Assembly: GCA_000969725.1 (NCBI GenBank)
Contig: JXSR01S007674.1
DNA from: Ophiothrix spiculata
Lineage: Eukaryota; Echinodermata; Ophiuroidea; Amphilepidida; Ophiotrichidae
DNA length: 42,416 nt
Reading direction: 5' to 3' (one strand)
Shown here one piece after another: positions 1 to 9,968 of this stretch. The stretch's first letter is position 1, and every line of letters begins with the position of its first letter. The notes beneath the pieces were generated by a model, which did no database searches, had not been told where the DNA came from, and saw only the letters and a program-made list of their open reading frames with translations. The position numbers and the translations under genes were made by a program.

Positions 1-187
1 GAGGGCAACACATCAATTTTTTTTTACGCCTTATCTAGACGCTCAGTGAGCAATAGTAAAAAGTAAATATGTGTATCAAACAGATGCCACAGCAACATTA
101 TTTGCCTGATACTCCTGTTATTTGTTAACATATTAAATTCGGAAATATATTCAAATAAATTTAGTATGTTAAATTTTACTAAGTTAA

Positions 188-697
188 AGGGACTAGCCTA
201 GATTCCACCTAAAATTAAATATTAATGGAAATGCTCTAAACAAAGCTTAAAAGTATAGTAAAATCCAAAAAAGTGCAAAAATTTACACACAAATGGCTCA
301 AATTGAGAGAGAATTAATTTGCAATATATCATTCTTTGATGGTGGTGTGTTTCCTAAATCATAACTTTTGTACCTCAGATGGATTTACCAGATAAAAGAT
401 CAAACAAAGCTCCTGGAGATAATTTAAAACATATTAAAAGGGAAACAATTTCATCAAAAATAATTTGTTAGGTCATCACAAGTGTAGAAACAAGATTTTT
501 GTCAGTTTTCAAACTAGAAACACTGTTTTCACACCACTTTTTGTCTCCGGCGACAAAAATTAAAGTAGGTAAAGAATTGCTATTTTCTCCAATCTTCCTC
601 AAAACCATGGAAAACCACTTGTAGGTTATATTATTATAAACATGTTCTATCAATTCAAGTAAAAAAATATGCAGGTAAAAAATCTAGGCCGGTCCCT
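188..697. mobile_element. TTAA-flanked MITE (piggyBac-type target), family A
   Basis: The element is flanked by TTAA on both sides (184-187 and 698-701). Its ends are inverted: AGGGACTAGCCTAGATT on the left and AATCTAGGCCGGTCCCT on the right. It is 510 bp long and has no coding capacity that I recognise. TTAA duplication is the hallmark of the piggyBac superfamily; assignment rests on target site and TIR only. An isolated end of the same family lies at 28822-28843. Confidence 0.75.
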
Positions 698-701
698 TTA
701 A

Positions 702-1475
702 GGTTATTGAAATGATTGCTAGATTTCTGAATCACAAAATTGAATTGTGGATATGTGTTCATATCCACTCATGAAATAAATTTTGTCATGAGCAAATTAT
801 GTTACCTTGAAGCAGTATCCATTGGAAAGCCCATGTACATACAACTGAAACTACCCTTTGAAGTATGAAGAACATTTCACAAATTTTGTTGCCAAAACTT
901 AAGTATTCAAATATATAAACCTTGGAAACAAGTTCATTTCCCCACATGTGAAAGTTAAAAAAAAATTTCTAGCATTAGAAAATATTAAATTCTCACTGAA
1001 ATCAAGAAAAAGGTCTTTGACAATGATCCCGAATCTCCACCTTATACATGTATTAAAACCCTGAAGTTGAACTACACAACTTATCTCATTTGCAAGGTCC
1101 TCTCCAGGGTATATCATCTAGCTCTTGTAGTGATACCATGACATTAGATGGTAATAGTTTGAACAAACCCCTAATCACTTTTGATCAAGATACAATAAGG
1201 CAAATTGCACACAATGTGTTCTTGGTAAATCACCTGCCTCCAGCAAAATATTACATTTGGGAAATTGGTTGGGATAATTCATTCATTCCAACACCTTCTA
1301 TACACTTGAACTAGTTAGAGTGACAACCTGATCTGAATGGTGCATCGTAATCGGTTAAAAGAATGATGACCAAATATTAGACCTCTGTAGAGGTTAGTGC
1401 AGATTATGACATCTGAAATTCTGAAATACACAAGTCGGTGACCCTTCATCTGAGTTGAATTCCATCAAAATTACA
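702..1475. other. Unassigned non-coding stretch
   Basis: I find no recognisable exon or repeat structure here. Short open frames exist on both strands near 900-1310, but they have no family signature and no convincing splice sites around them. Confidence 0.5.
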
Positions 1476-1477
1476 TA

Positions 1478-1896
1478 TGAGTGGAGCTCTGGCAAAATGA
1501 GCGGAAAGTCGCAATTGAAGATGTTGAGCTATTAAAGTAAAAATGTGATGAAAAGATCAAATTTCGTTTTTTGACAAAAAAATGCATTAATTTATGAGTG
1601 TTAATATATACCTCGAGTTTTGAAGGTCAATTATGTCAGGAAGTGCTATTATTCATGGGTAATTAACAGCGTTTTGCTATTATACATTATAGTAATCAGT
1701 AACTTAAAAATCAATTTGGGACAATTTTTTAATGCCAGAATTTGAGTGGATTGCCTTGAATTTTGACCTCTAAGTGAAGATTGTAGAAAGAATAATGACA
1801 TATATCATTGAAAGCTGAAATTATAGAGAATTAAAATATGTCAAACTCAATTTTGAAAATCGCGATTTTCCGCTCATTTTGCCAGAGCACCACTCA
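1478..1896. mobile_element. TA-flanked MITE (Tc1/mariner-type target)
   Basis: The inverted ends read TGAGTGG-A/T-GCTCTGGCAAAATGAGCGGAAA and extend for about 38 bp with few mismatches. They are bounded by TA at 1476-1477 and 1897-1898. The 419 bp interior is AT-rich and non-coding. TA duplication plus a short non-coding body suggests a non-autonomous Tc1/mariner-like element. Confidence 0.72.
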
Positions 1897-1898
1897 TA

Positions 1899-4321
1899 TT
1901 GATACATTTGTGGACTACTAATCAAATTTATGAAAAAAAAAACATATAGAGAAATGAAGACTATTTCTAACCACTGAGTTCAAAATGCACTTTTATAATC
2001 AAGTCTATGGCCTAATTATAAAGTTTCTATCATTACAGAGTTGCAATTTAAAAGCAATTTGTTAAAATTTAAGCTGTACGTACATTGTACAAAATGTACA
2101 TTTTGAATGTACATTACATGCGATCCAATTAATTGGATCCAGATTCCCAGTAAATTACAAGTCTAGACATTTTTGTTACACCTGACTGCTAGTTTGTTAC
2201 CTGATAATTTACGGGTACTGTACATCATCAAATAGTCATCAAATCAGTATGTTGTACATGTATAAGACCAAGGAAAAAAAGAGGGTTGTCGTATTGCATG
2301 TATTTCACTTTTGCCCTACATGATGAGCCTAATTTTAAGGCAAAATTGTTGTATTTTTATAATCTTTGGAAGTTGATAAATTTGGTTGCAGAGCAGAAAA
2401 AAAGAGGGCTAAAAACAAAGTTAACCCTAACCTAAGCTTTAAAAAAAGAAACAAGTTTCGCATAGTTCACTTTTATGGGATAGTGTTTTCAAAGAACATT
2501 TTTGCACTGTAAAGCATACATGGAATATTAGCAACACTTTTTAAATAAAATTCAGAGGAATCATTGAACTTAATTTAAGTGATTTACAAAATTCTATACA
2601 CCTGACCATTCATCAGATCAGTCCTCATACTGTAAAGATCTAAGGCTGACCAACACAGACTTTCTATTGCAATTTAAATTAAAATTCACAGCCTATGGCT
2701 GCAGACACCGAAATAAAAACTCCTCCATGGATGATTCCATCAAGTTATATTCCTTAGGCCTTAATATTAGATAGTGTTTGTTTCCATAACAACTAAGCAC
2801 TTGGCTCAAGTTAAGTTGTCAGTCAGCCAGGAGGCAGTGATGAAAGTAGAATTGTATCTGGTGCTCACCAAGATAACATAATACCGATTCCTTATCATCC
2901 TATCACATATTGAATAATGTGCAACTTGGTTTTATCAGGAGTCTGGCTTACACATCTTCAGGCACTTTTGAATGTATATATGATCACACAGATATGTCAG
3001 CCAGACTGAATAGTAGCAGTGATCAGGCAATTTGAAACTTAGGTGCTATCATTGAGGAACAGTTCAGAAAGGTGTAAAACAAAGCATTTTGTTTTTCAAT
3101 ATTTGTTATGGATGATGAATTCTGCATTCTGAAGCATTTTAGGGTAATTGGGCAATTGCCTGCCCGCCTGCATTTTCACATTTTCAGAATATGGAAAAAA
3201 TGCCATCTGACGACCTGTGTGAGGGGACTACTTTGGCTTTGTGTTCAAATGATGTAGGTGACCGTAGGTGATGTACCGGCAGCCTACCCCTATACGTGGC
3301 AACCATAGGAGCTTACCAAACATAAATTCATAAATTGCTGCAGAAGTAAGAGATATGTAAACGACCACAGGTGGTTACAGGCAGCCCCCCCCCCCCGACC
3401 CTGAGGTGGAAACCTAAGGAGGTTACAAATCCATGATATCTACAAACAATCCACTGCCAATAATACTGTATGTAGGCACTGTTTTCAATGATTCACATAC
3501 AGGGCAATCATTATGTTGATGTAGGGCTTCTGACTCAATGGTTAATTTCGCCAGATTTTTGAAGTCTCATTTTGAACAACTCTCATCATGAAAAATGTGG
3601 GAAATCAAATGTGCTCTTGCACCCTTATTGAATTGCTAAAGCCATAGGCAATGGTAGTCAAGGAGTATTCCAAATAAAAACTTGTCAAAATTACTGTCAT
3701 GATCATTAGATGTAAACGAATACCAATAATATAATTAATTTTTAAATAGGCCTAAATGGTTCATTATATTTTCCGTTTGTAATCGCTTCATTTTGCCCGT
3801 CGTGGTTGTCAAATTATTTAGTAGCGCCCAGTGCTTGTTTACATGTCTAAAAGTTATCAAACGCACGCGCTACGTCCCGTTGTGCATGTCGCCACGGAGC
3901 GTCGATCAATAGAACATTTGCTATGAATCGCTGTTCATGCATGGCCACGTGACGGCTCTCGACTAATCAAAACCTTGGAAATTAAGCAAGTATGTGTGAA
4001 TCACTGAATGCTAGTCCTGGCACCATGACTTGACCTATAGAAATTACAATGCCCAATGATAAAAGTTAATGATGGTCCATGGTCAAAGCTCCGGGACTAG
4101 TGTGAATGCATGATCAAAGTACCGTACACATTTTGATATTTTTCAATCAACAAACCAAATGGGGATGGCGAATAGCAAAAAAGTCACCTGCAAATTTTAG
4201 CAGGTGATTGCATAAGTTGTATTGGAAAAACTGCCAAACCGAACCGTAATTACATGAATTAGTAGGCCAAATTATGGCGCGTTTTGGAATTCGGTCTAAA
4301 TAATTCTGGTGTCCAGTCACT
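1899..4321. other. Unassigned intergenic DNA with a small CpG-richer patch
   Basis: I recognise no coding exon. Small palindromes occur near 2075-2140 (TGTACA/ATGTACATT-type and CCAATTAATTGG). A poly-C run lies at about 3385-3398. The stretch 3780-3960 is richer in CpG than its surroundings and contains GCCACGTGACGG at about 3941-3953, so it could be a promoter or enhancer, but there is no direct evidence. Confidence 0.45.
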
Positions 4322-4446
4322 TCGACCGATTTCCATGTCGACCGATACCATCTCGACCGATTTCCATCTTGACCGATCTACCATCTTGACCGATTTCCGT
4401 GTCGACCTATCGACCATCTCGACCGATTAACCATCTCAACCGATTT
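4322..4446 (+). repeat. Degenerate tandem repeat, left arm of foldback element
   Basis: About seven units of roughly 16-19 bp, each built on (T/C)(C/T)GACCGAT followed by TTCCAT, CTACCAT or TAACCAT. The inverted counterpart is at 5452-5559. Confidence 0.8.
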
Positions 4447-4560
4447 TGTCAACATTATTTAATGGTGCTTTTCTTTTTTCCTTTTCACTTTTTTATGTTT
4501 ATATTTTAATCACAATTGAATAGGTCCATGTCCATTTTCAATCATTATTATGTTCTGAGC

Positions 4561-4586
4561 TGTCCGATTTCCAAAAAAATCGGACA
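4561..4586. repeat. Short hairpin
   Basis: TGTCCGATTTC and the complementary AAAATCGGACA are separated by a few bases. It lies inside the foldback element, and a third CGGACAG copy follows at about 4592. Confidence 0.6.
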
Positions 4587-4634
4587 GGGATATCGGACAG
4601 TATACAAAATATCACATTTTGAACATAATAATGA

Positions 4635-4795
4635 TAAAATTGGATGGATTTTTTCGCACGATACTCAAAGATATTGGTCTCGCTATGAGTTTTAGAAATA
4701 TCGAGCTCGACGCTGCGCGTCTCGCACGATATTTCGTAAAACTCATAGCTCGACCAATATATCTTTTTGTATCATGCTCAATCCATCCAATTTTA
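4635..4795. repeat. 161 bp imperfect palindrome inside the foldback element
   Basis: Left arm: TAAAATTGGATGGA, then GCACGATA, then ATATTGGTC, then CTATGAGTTTTA. The right arm repeats all of these in reverse complement in the reverse order, ending TCCATCCAATTTTA at 4795. The open frame across it is a by-product of the palindrome. Confidence 0.75.
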
Positions 4796-5451
4796 TATCA
4801 CAATAGGTCCGTCTGACGGAAAAACGGGAAAATCCCCAAATTTACTAACAAAAAAAATGGAAACGTGTCTTTTCCTGAACAGAATATATCTGGACAAATA
4901 ATGAGAATGTGGTGTTAAACTAAAAATGATAAAAAAAAATTACATGTTTTCAATACATGTAGATATCAACTTTAAAACACAATACAAGTATCTCACATTC
5001 TCAGCTCCTCTTTGTAAGCTTTTATTATCCGTTTTACTAGGCCTAAATACTACTTTTCGCACCCAGCATAATTAACTACATCACAAAAAATCACGGCAAT
5101 TGGTATTTACAACCACTCACGATCACGGAAACTGACTGAACTTGAAACTGGGTGTTTTACGGTATAATCACGGACTTGCCAGCTTACCTTAGCTTAGGCC
5201 TACTATGATACAGATATCCCAGCCGCTATATATTTTTCAAAGTTAAGTGTTGACCACGGAAAACCGTGTACCCCTACCAAAACCAAAGTTGGGTGTTCCC
5301 CCCCCCCCCCCGGAAAGAACTCAATTGTAGGACCTATTTTGACTGAAATATAAACATATAGAAGTGAAAAGGAACATATTTTAACTGAAATATATTTATA
5401 CAAAGAAGTGATTTAAGGAAAAAATAAAAACACCATTAATTAATAAAAACG

Positions 5452-5559
5452 GTCGAGATGGTCAATAGGTCGACACGGAAATCGGTCGAGATGGTTAATC
5501 GGTCGATATGGAACTCGGTCGACATGGTATCACTATCGGTCGACATGGAAATCGGTCGA
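5452..5559 (-). repeat. Degenerate tandem repeat, right arm of foldback element
   Basis: Units of the type ATCGGTCGACATGGAA are the reverse complement of the repeat at 4322-4446. They include the variants GGTCGAGATGGT and GGTCGATATGGA. Confidence 0.8.
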
Positions 5560-5574
5560 TATATTATATCGATA

Positions 5575-5835
5575 TGTCTATGTTGACCTACCCCAGGGGG
5601 GGTTCTCACATTAGGTTGATATACGGGTATGTCTATGACATGTGCCACGGTTTTGGGGTATAATTTTGCCATTTTTGGTATATCGATGGGTGGGTTTTTG
5701 TCACAGACCTAATGCGCCCAAATGGAAAATTTTGGTGTTTTGGGGGAAAATTGTCTTAAAAAGCGCCCAATTTGGCCCAAATTGGGAGTTTTTTGCGAAA
5801 CTGTATAGAGAATTAGATATGAAACTCAACGTTTA
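5575..5835. repeat. Dispersed repeat, copy 1
   Basis: It shares a string of features with 8540-8830: a G-rich start followed by GGTTCT, then TACGGGTAT, then a GGGTGGGTTTTTG or CAAAAACCCACCC block, then several copies of CAAATTGGG and AAAGCGCCCAATTT-like motifs. There is no coding potential; the element class is unknown. Confidence 0.5.
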
Positions 5836-5843
5836 AGAGCTTG

Positions 5844-6442
5844 CAAGCACTCAGCCTCTCAGGCTTTGCTGTGCATTATTTTAAGTGCTGCATCATTCAC
5901 TCATTGATATTGCGGCACATTGATGTGTGTGCTGGAAAAAAATACGAAGAAGCAAGAGATTGGGCGGTGGCTTAGCTTTAGTGCTTGCGAGAACGTCAAC
6001 CTGTATTCGATTCTACAAAGAACATATATGCAAAATACGATCAATTGTCTTACCTTTTCCATGAACAATCAGTGATTAATATATTCCAATTTGTTATAAT
6101 CAAGACATTTGATAACGAATATAAATTCACATACGTTCAATTCAAAACACCGCCATGATAGTTTGTGATCACGTGATCATAATAAATAAATAATTTAATG
6201 AATTATTCATTAACTGGTTGGCTGAACTTTGAACTATGACCAGTGCATGTACATTGTACAACTACACGTGGATTACAAATGTAAACAATATGCTGACGTG
6301 TTGTTGTGTAGCTCATCCAAATCATCCCTAATTCACCTATATATTCCTTCATGATTCTCTAAAAAGTGATAACATACTTTATTTCATGTGATAGAGAACG
6401 AGACACCATCTTTATTATTTTGATATCAGTAAGCATTTTTGG
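5844..6442 (+). promoter_or_regulatory. Possible SIL1 promoter / 5' UTR exon
   Basis: SIL1 exon 1 starts with a splice acceptor, so at least one non-coding exon should lie upstream. This stretch holds an inverted CCAAT box with an adjacent GGGCGG (about 5958-5968), ACGTG cores in ACACGTGGATT (about 6264-6274) and CTGACGTGTTG (about 6293-6303), and a good splice donor TTTTG|GTAAGTAAAG at 6441/6442. ACGTG is the core bound by XBP1/ATF6-type factors of the unfolded protein response, which would suit a BiP cofactor gene. This is inference, and the link to SIL1 is unproven. Confidence 0.2.
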
Positions 6443-6502
6443 TAAGTAAAGTATTTTTCATTTTTGGCAATTTTTATTTTGCATGAACAGAATATCAATA
6501 AT

Positions 6503-7212
6503 ATTAATCATGTCGAAAAATGCCACTCCATGAGATTTTCCCTGTGCCGTACCACAATCGATGCTTCTTACAAACTTGGAGCCTGTCCACTCACCGCCGT
6601 AGATGAATACCCTTATCTTGGACTGACCTTTGCTTTGCTACAAATATGTCGTGGTCAAAACACATCAACCGCATTTCAGCGAGAGCCAACAAGATCCTAG
6701 GGCTAATCCGCCGGAACCTCAGAGGAGCATCATGCAGACTGAAGGAGCGTGCTTACTTCACCTTAGTGCGACCTCATGTAGAATACTGCTCTCCAATTTG
6801 GAACCCTTTCAACAACAAGGACATCAACAGGATGGAGCGTACTATTCAAAGACAAGCGGCAAGATTCGTCCTCCATAGGTACCAACGGCGTGAGAGTGTG
6901 ACATCAATGTTAAAAGAACTGCAGTGGACCTCCTTAGAACAAAGGCATAAAACAGCCAGCCTCCTCCTTATGAGCAAGATCAAGCATCGTCTTGTGGCAG
7001 TCAATCCTGATCTCTACCTCACTCCTATGGCACCATCTGCAACAAGATCCTACCATCCACACAAGTTTCAAGCAATCCAGTCTCGCATTCAAATCTACCG
7101 GTATTCGTTTTTTCCTCGCACTGTGGCCTGGTGGAACGACCTCCCAGCATCTGCCTTGTCTTCTCAATCCCACGAGGCATTTAAGGGAGTCAACGTAGCT
7201 ACCAACCCTTAG
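6503..7212 (+). mobile_element. 3' fragment of a CR1/L2-like LINE reverse transcriptase (pseudogene)
   Basis: Translated fragments match the conserved C-terminal part of non-LTR retrotransposon reverse transcriptases. In order they are EKC, YPYLGLTF, the W-x-x-HI motif (WSKHINRIS), LGLIRRNL, AYFTLVRPHVEY, IQRQAARF, SVTSMLKELQW and the terminal FFPRTVAWWNDLP. The first block (about 6503-6640) is in a different frame from the rest (from about 6646), so there is at least one frameshift. The frame ends with TAG at 7210-7212. The N-terminal endonuclease and the catalytic YADD part are absent. It is a 5'-truncated dead copy, as is usual for this class. Confidence 0.85.
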
Positions 7213-8154
7213 ATGTGGGGCTCTTTTTACTCGCACTTGTATATACTGCACGGATTAGCACCCTCGTTCTCATGTACACCACACCTTGGCTTAAATATCC
7301 AGACTTATGGACACTGCCAAGTATCACGTAGAAGTAGAAGTGTCAACACAATCATGACAATGAATGATGTATGGTTCTATTCATGTATTATGAAATGTGT
7401 AATGATCGATCATGCTCAATGTCGGTCGCTATTATTTTTATATCATCTTTTAATGAAAAATTACTGTCACAACTAGTATACTACATGTACATACTACATG
7501 ATGTAATATTTGTAAACATTTTGGGTCAACCTTGTCCTTGCTCGAGAAACACAAGCCAAAAAACTTCGTTTTTGGCTTGAGGCAAACTGTGTAGTACAGG
7601 CTATCACATAAAGGCCATTTGTGCATAAATTGAAAAGTACAAATGGTACTTGAACAAACAGAAATGTTTTATTCTATATTCATGAAAGGAACCTTTTTGA
7701 ATTAAATTTATGAAAATCGCACTGTTCTGATCCGCAGAGAAATCAAACAGAATGTTTTGTTTGTTTACATAGTTACCATTTGTAAACATATCTTCAAACA
7801 TCATTTTTGTGTGACTATATAACAACATTTCGGGAAGTGTTTATAACCTGTAAATTTATTATAAATATCCTTTGTCATGTTTGTGGAGTGTTGGAGTTCG
7901 TATCTGATAAATATGATCATTTTTTGGGATATTGGGTATGTGCAATTATGCTACAGGTTTAATTACAGAGCATGCTTCTGGCTGTGGTACGTATCACAGC
8001 CAAATATTTCGGATAAGGTCAACCACATTTTGACTGTCAGAAAAGAATATTGATGGTTTTTTTTCATGTATTTAACTAGCTCGATGTAGTGCTGTGTTAA
8101 ACGGAGATTGTCTGCGATCGAGTATAAATGACTGAGCACCTATGACTATAGTAT
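7213..8154. other. Unassigned, possibly LINE 3' tail then single-copy DNA
   Basis: The first about 60 bp after the reverse transcriptase stop may be LINE 3' sequence. A perfect 11 bp hairpin CAAGCCAAAAA/TTTTTGGCTTG sits at about 7552-7580. I recognise no exon. Confidence 0.4.
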
Positions 8155-8158
8155 TTAA

Positions 8159-8518
8159 AGCAATACTATAAAGTGTTAAAAATGAAGCGCCCCCTGGCAC
8201 CCATGACTTTTGATTTTTTGGGCTTATTGGCTTTGTTGGTAGATATGAATACCCTCCAAACGATTTGGCTCAAAGATGCTTACTTTTTCTGTTATGGCCA
8301 TTTGTTGAATTAAATTTGGGATCCCGAATTTAATTCCACATGCATTAGTATAGGAAAGCATGCGCGCCATGTGCTTTTTATCCATTTTATGGTGGCAAAA
8401 CAATTTTTTCACAAATTTAAAATACACTTGATTGAAAACGCTTTTAGATAGTCACATCCCTCCATTTTATGTTGTTTTTACTATAAACCATTTTTGATCA
8501 AAATCTTATAGTATTGCT
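8159..8518. mobile_element. TTAA-flanked MITE, family B copy 1
   Basis: TTAA occurs at 8155-8158 and 8519-8522. The perfect 13 bp inverted ends are AGCAATACTATAA and TTATAGTATTGCT. It is 360 bp and non-coding. A second member with the same ends and the same target type lies at 36685-36912. Confidence 0.8.
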
Positions 8519-8539
8519 TTAACTAGCTGGTACCGAGCC

Positions 8540-8830
8540 CCGAAGGGGGGGCGGGAGTGGGGGTTCTTCAAAAATTTTTGTACGGGTATTTGCCTGCCGG
8601 ACTCCGAAAAACTGACCATCTTTATACTTAATTTTGGCTCAAAAACCCACCCATATACCAAATTTAATGGAAAAGCATCCAATCTTACTCAAATTGGGTA
8701 CTTTTTTTGCAAATTTTCCTAAAAGCACACAATTTATGAAAATTGGGTGCTTTTGAGATGAAAAACACCCCATAGATATACCAAAATCCTGGAAAATTCA
8801 GCCCAAATGGCAGGCACATATACGTATACC
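8540..8830. repeat. Dispersed repeat, copy 2
   Basis: It shares TACGGGTAT, CAAAAACCCACCCATATACC and repeated CAAATTGGGT motifs with 5575-5835. Its ends are weakly inverted (GTACGGGTATTTGCCTGCC versus GGCAGGCACATATACGTATAC). It is non-coding and of unknown class. Confidence 0.55.
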
Positions 8831-9796
8831 TCTCAAGTTGTCAATCACAATGTTAAAAAATTAAAAAATTTCAAGTCTGTGCTAAGAAAAATACGATACA
8901 AAATTTGAAGTCTGTGCTAACTCAGGCTACATGTAGTATTTAACCACAACATAAAATACAGATTCATCAACTTCCTCGCTAAGTTTATATATTTGATTGA
9001 CTCTGAGAGTATCAAGGTGAACATGTGCTAAGACTAAGTCATGATTTCAAGAAATTGGAAAAAAAGTTTTTAAAAAATGACCATCAAATAAGGTGCAGAA
9101 AACGTTTATTGACAAGAATGAGGTAGGCCTACTTGATAATCCATGCTTTAAAAAAGATCAACCAAAAATGAAAAAAATAACTCCCTGCATTTAATTGTAT
9201 TCTAAAATGTGGTAAACAAAGAGATTTTCCATACACCAAATGATCAAGGTTTTATTTTGTCTTAATTTTTGGCTTGTAAACGTTTATTCAAAGGATGGTT
9301 CTATACAACTAATACTTCAATGTTTTGGTTGATTTGGTCTTACTTTCCTAAAATTTCATATATAGCTAGGCCATAGATGCCTCATTTCATTTTCATTAAT
9401 TTTTTATCTTTGATTTTCTATCTTTCTTGCTTTTCTTTTTTTCTAAACTTCTTATAATTTTCTTTTTTTTTTCTTCCATTTTCTAAAAATTTTCCTAAAA
9501 CTATAGTTTTTGTCTTTGTATATATTTTTCTTTGCCTTTCTCTGTTTCTTCTGTTTTGCAACTGAAAATAAGAAAATAAGAAAAATAATTTGCAATATTA
9601 TTTTCTGTCCTTGTGTTTTTAATAATGAATTATGTAAAAGCCTAATGTTACAACAAAGTTAAATAAATAAGCGTACATGTCAGGTTGTTGTTTTTTTAAC
9701 TGTTATCCCAGAGCAAATTTTAAAAGAAACATGTAAAATCTGCAGAGGCTTATTTTCTTGGACACCTAATTAATTTCTTTGTGTTTTTGTCCTCAG
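8831..9796. other. AT-rich stretch upstream of SIL1 exon 1
   Basis: It is very AT-rich, with long T/TTTTCTT pyrimidine runs at 9390-9560. No gene is recognised. It ends in a typical 3' splice site, TTTTGTCCTCAG at 9785-9796, so it is most likely the last part of a 5' UTR intron of SIL1. Confidence 0.5.
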
Positions 9797-9808
9797 GACA
9801 TACATCAG

Positions 9809-9937
9809 ATGTGTCAACGTCATGATTTCTATACAAAGACAAACCAAGCTGCATGCTTTTCATCTTATGACATTGGGACTGTTCCTGTTATCCTGTTACT
9901 TGAGCATCAAAGGTCAAATCAATGTCAAAGGTCATGA
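9809..9937 (+). other. Overlapping upstream ORF at SIL1 start
   Basis: An ATG at 9809, 13 nt before the SIL1 ATG and inside the same exon, opens an out-of-frame ORF of 42 codons. It ends at TGA 9935-9937, well inside SIL1 coding sequence. If the mRNA starts upstream of 9797, ribosomes starting here would miss SIL1. Confidence 0.45.
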
Positions 9938-9968
9938 GCAGACTGCAATAGTTGCAGTTGATGTTGAG
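9822..9968 (+). CDS. SIL1: SIL1 coding exon 1 (signal peptide)
   Basis: Encodes residues 1-49. The acceptor CCTCAG at 9791-9796 precedes a 25 nt 5' UTR, then ATG at 9822. Residues 11-30 form a hydrophobic signal-peptide core (AFHLMTLGLFLLSCYL). Donor GAG|GTAATT. The frame continues into intron for 16 codons before a stop. Confidence 0.85.

Larger units (their letters stand above)
4322..5559. mobile_element. Foldback element with tandem-repeat inverted arms (TU-like)
   Basis: The two ends are long imperfect inverted repeats. Each outer part consists of degenerate tandem copies of a TCGACCGATTTCCATG-type unit, in opposite orientation (4322-4446 and 5452-5559). Inside these, the match continues through AATGGTG, TTCCTTTTCACTT, ATGTTTATATTT and AATAGGTCC (to about 4530 on the left, from about 5320 on the right), so each arm is roughly 210-240 bp. 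The interior holds further palindromes and no ORF that I recognise. Inverted arms built from short tandem repeats are known from foldback elements such as TU of sea urchins; membership in that family is inference. Confidence 0.7.

Noticed and set aside
7552-7580. Rho-independent terminator-like hairpin
   Set aside because: Bacterial terminators do not apply in this eukaryotic context, and no gene ends here.
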